64,000 bases of DNA from Glaciimonas soli (GTDB lineage: Bacteria > Pseudomonadota > Gammaproteobacteria > Burkholderiales > Burkholderiaceae_D): NCBI RefSeq assembly GCF_009497155.1, contig NZ_WINI01000001.1, positions 434,001 through 498,000 of the forward strand. Direction: 5' to 3'. The stretch's first letter is position 1; each line of letters begins with the position of its first letter. Shown one piece after another: positions 63,613-64,000 of the stretch. The notes under the pieces are model-generated. The model had not been told where the DNA came from. It ran no database searches and worked only from the letters and a program-made list of their open reading frames with translations. Both the position numbers and the translations under genes were made by a program.

Positions 63613-64000
63613 ATGACCAATACAGATGCTCCACGCAAAGCAAAAATCAGGCAAATTCTTGCAGATACGCCACAACTGCTTTCGCGAGCAGCGGATACCT
63701 CATTGGTCGAACAAATCGTGCGTTCGGTCGAATCAAAAATAGCGGACCGATTGCTACGTACCGGCGCGCGTATGCCTTCAATTCGGCAGTACGCAGAACA
63801 GCATCAAGTCTCGCGATTTACAGTGGTCGACGCTTATGATCGATTGGTCGCTAAAGGTTTTTTGGAGTCACGTCGAGGCTCGGGGTTCTATGTCAAAGAG
63901 CCGGCCGCCCTGATCACGCATCACGAGCAGGCGCCAAACGAAAAATGGCCGCCATTGATGGATGTTGTGTGGCTGGTGCGTAATATGTTTCGTCAGATGC
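63613..64000 (+). CDS. MocR/GntR-type regulator, partial (runs off the window end)
   Basis: The first 129 codons of a GntR-type regulator, cut by the window edge. The winged helix is seen at about residues 30-98: TSLVEQIVRSVESKIADRLL, RMPSIRQYAEQHQVSRFTVV and the wing SRRGSGFYV. The continuing polypeptide after the wing (EPAALITHHEQAPNEKWPPL) fits a MocR protein with an aminotransferase-like C-terminal domain. It starts at the ATG at 63613 and is divergent from the DUF2917-LysE pair, which it likely regulates together with itself. Confidence 0.88.
   Translation, partial: MTNTDAPRKAKIRQILADTPQLLSRAADTSLVEQIVRSVESKIADRLLRTGARMPSIRQYAEQHQVSRFTVVDAYDRLVAKGFLESRRGSGFYVKEPAALITHHEQAPNEKWPPLMDVVWLVRNMFRQM

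Overview
The window looks like a chromosomal segment of a motile betaproteobacterium of the order Burkholderiales, most likely family Oxalobacteraceae (Herminiimonas/Undibacterium-like). This rests on gene content and order: flhDC-motAB-cheAW-MCP-cheRDBYZ in one direction, rarA-lolA-ftsK, the phoRB-phoU-pstBACS block next to ppk-sixA, an orphan rsxB fused by overlap to nth, parE-SLT-parC, an intracellular PHA depolymerase, DUF1841, DUF2917 and the PF10136 'recombinase' family. Base composition is near balanced by eye. I saw no rRNA, tRNA, CRISPR, prophage or transposase gene; this is mostly core genome. Layout: (1) 141-11964, minus strand: flagellar master regulator flhDC, stator motAB, then the chemotaxis genes. 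Many genes overlap or nearly touch; terminators follow cheW and flhC. The chemoreceptor ends in a CheR/CheB tether peptide and its stop overlaps the cheR start. (2) 12714-17149, minus: rarA, lolA, ftsK. (3) 17672-21328: trxB, a 61-aa protein that duplicates the N-terminus of the following Smr-domain protein, then a head-to-head pair (SPL-like radical SAM protein and a small DUF1640 membrane protein) around a near-perfect LexA box. (4) 21396-28481, minus: phosphate regulation and uptake (phoR, phoB, phoU, pstB, pstA, pstC, pstS) with a clear Pho box; divergent ppk-sixA completes a phosphate/polyphosphate region. (5) 31719-36545, plus: a PmtA-like methyltransferase, phaZ, rsxB-nth, a VIT/CCC1 transporter and DUF1841. 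(6) 36552-42847, minus: a valine/branched-chain catabolic cluster (mmsA, acyl-CoA dehydrogenase, enoyl-CoA hydratase, mmsB, acyl-CoA synthetase). (7) 43531-48143, plus: an osmoprotectant ABC transporter behind a sigma70-type promoter and a long, hairpin-rich leader, then an AraC-type regulator. (8) 48371-54112: two small cytochromes c, a PF10136 membrane protein, and a MoxR/VWA pair. (9) 54413-60316, plus: parE, a lytic transglycosylase, parC and an unknown one-TM protein. (10) 60320-64000: DUF3820, an aminotransferase, RidA, and a DUF2917-LysE pair divergent from a truncated MocR-type regulator. The most interesting unexplained signals are the structured leader at 43173-43530, the LexA-controlled SPL-like locus near 20917-20936, a 166-bp element bounded by 19-bp inverted repeats at 54119-54284, interleaved inverted repeats upstream of flhDC, and the partial duplication in front of the Smr gene. 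All assignments come from reading sequence and family knowledge; no database search was run.
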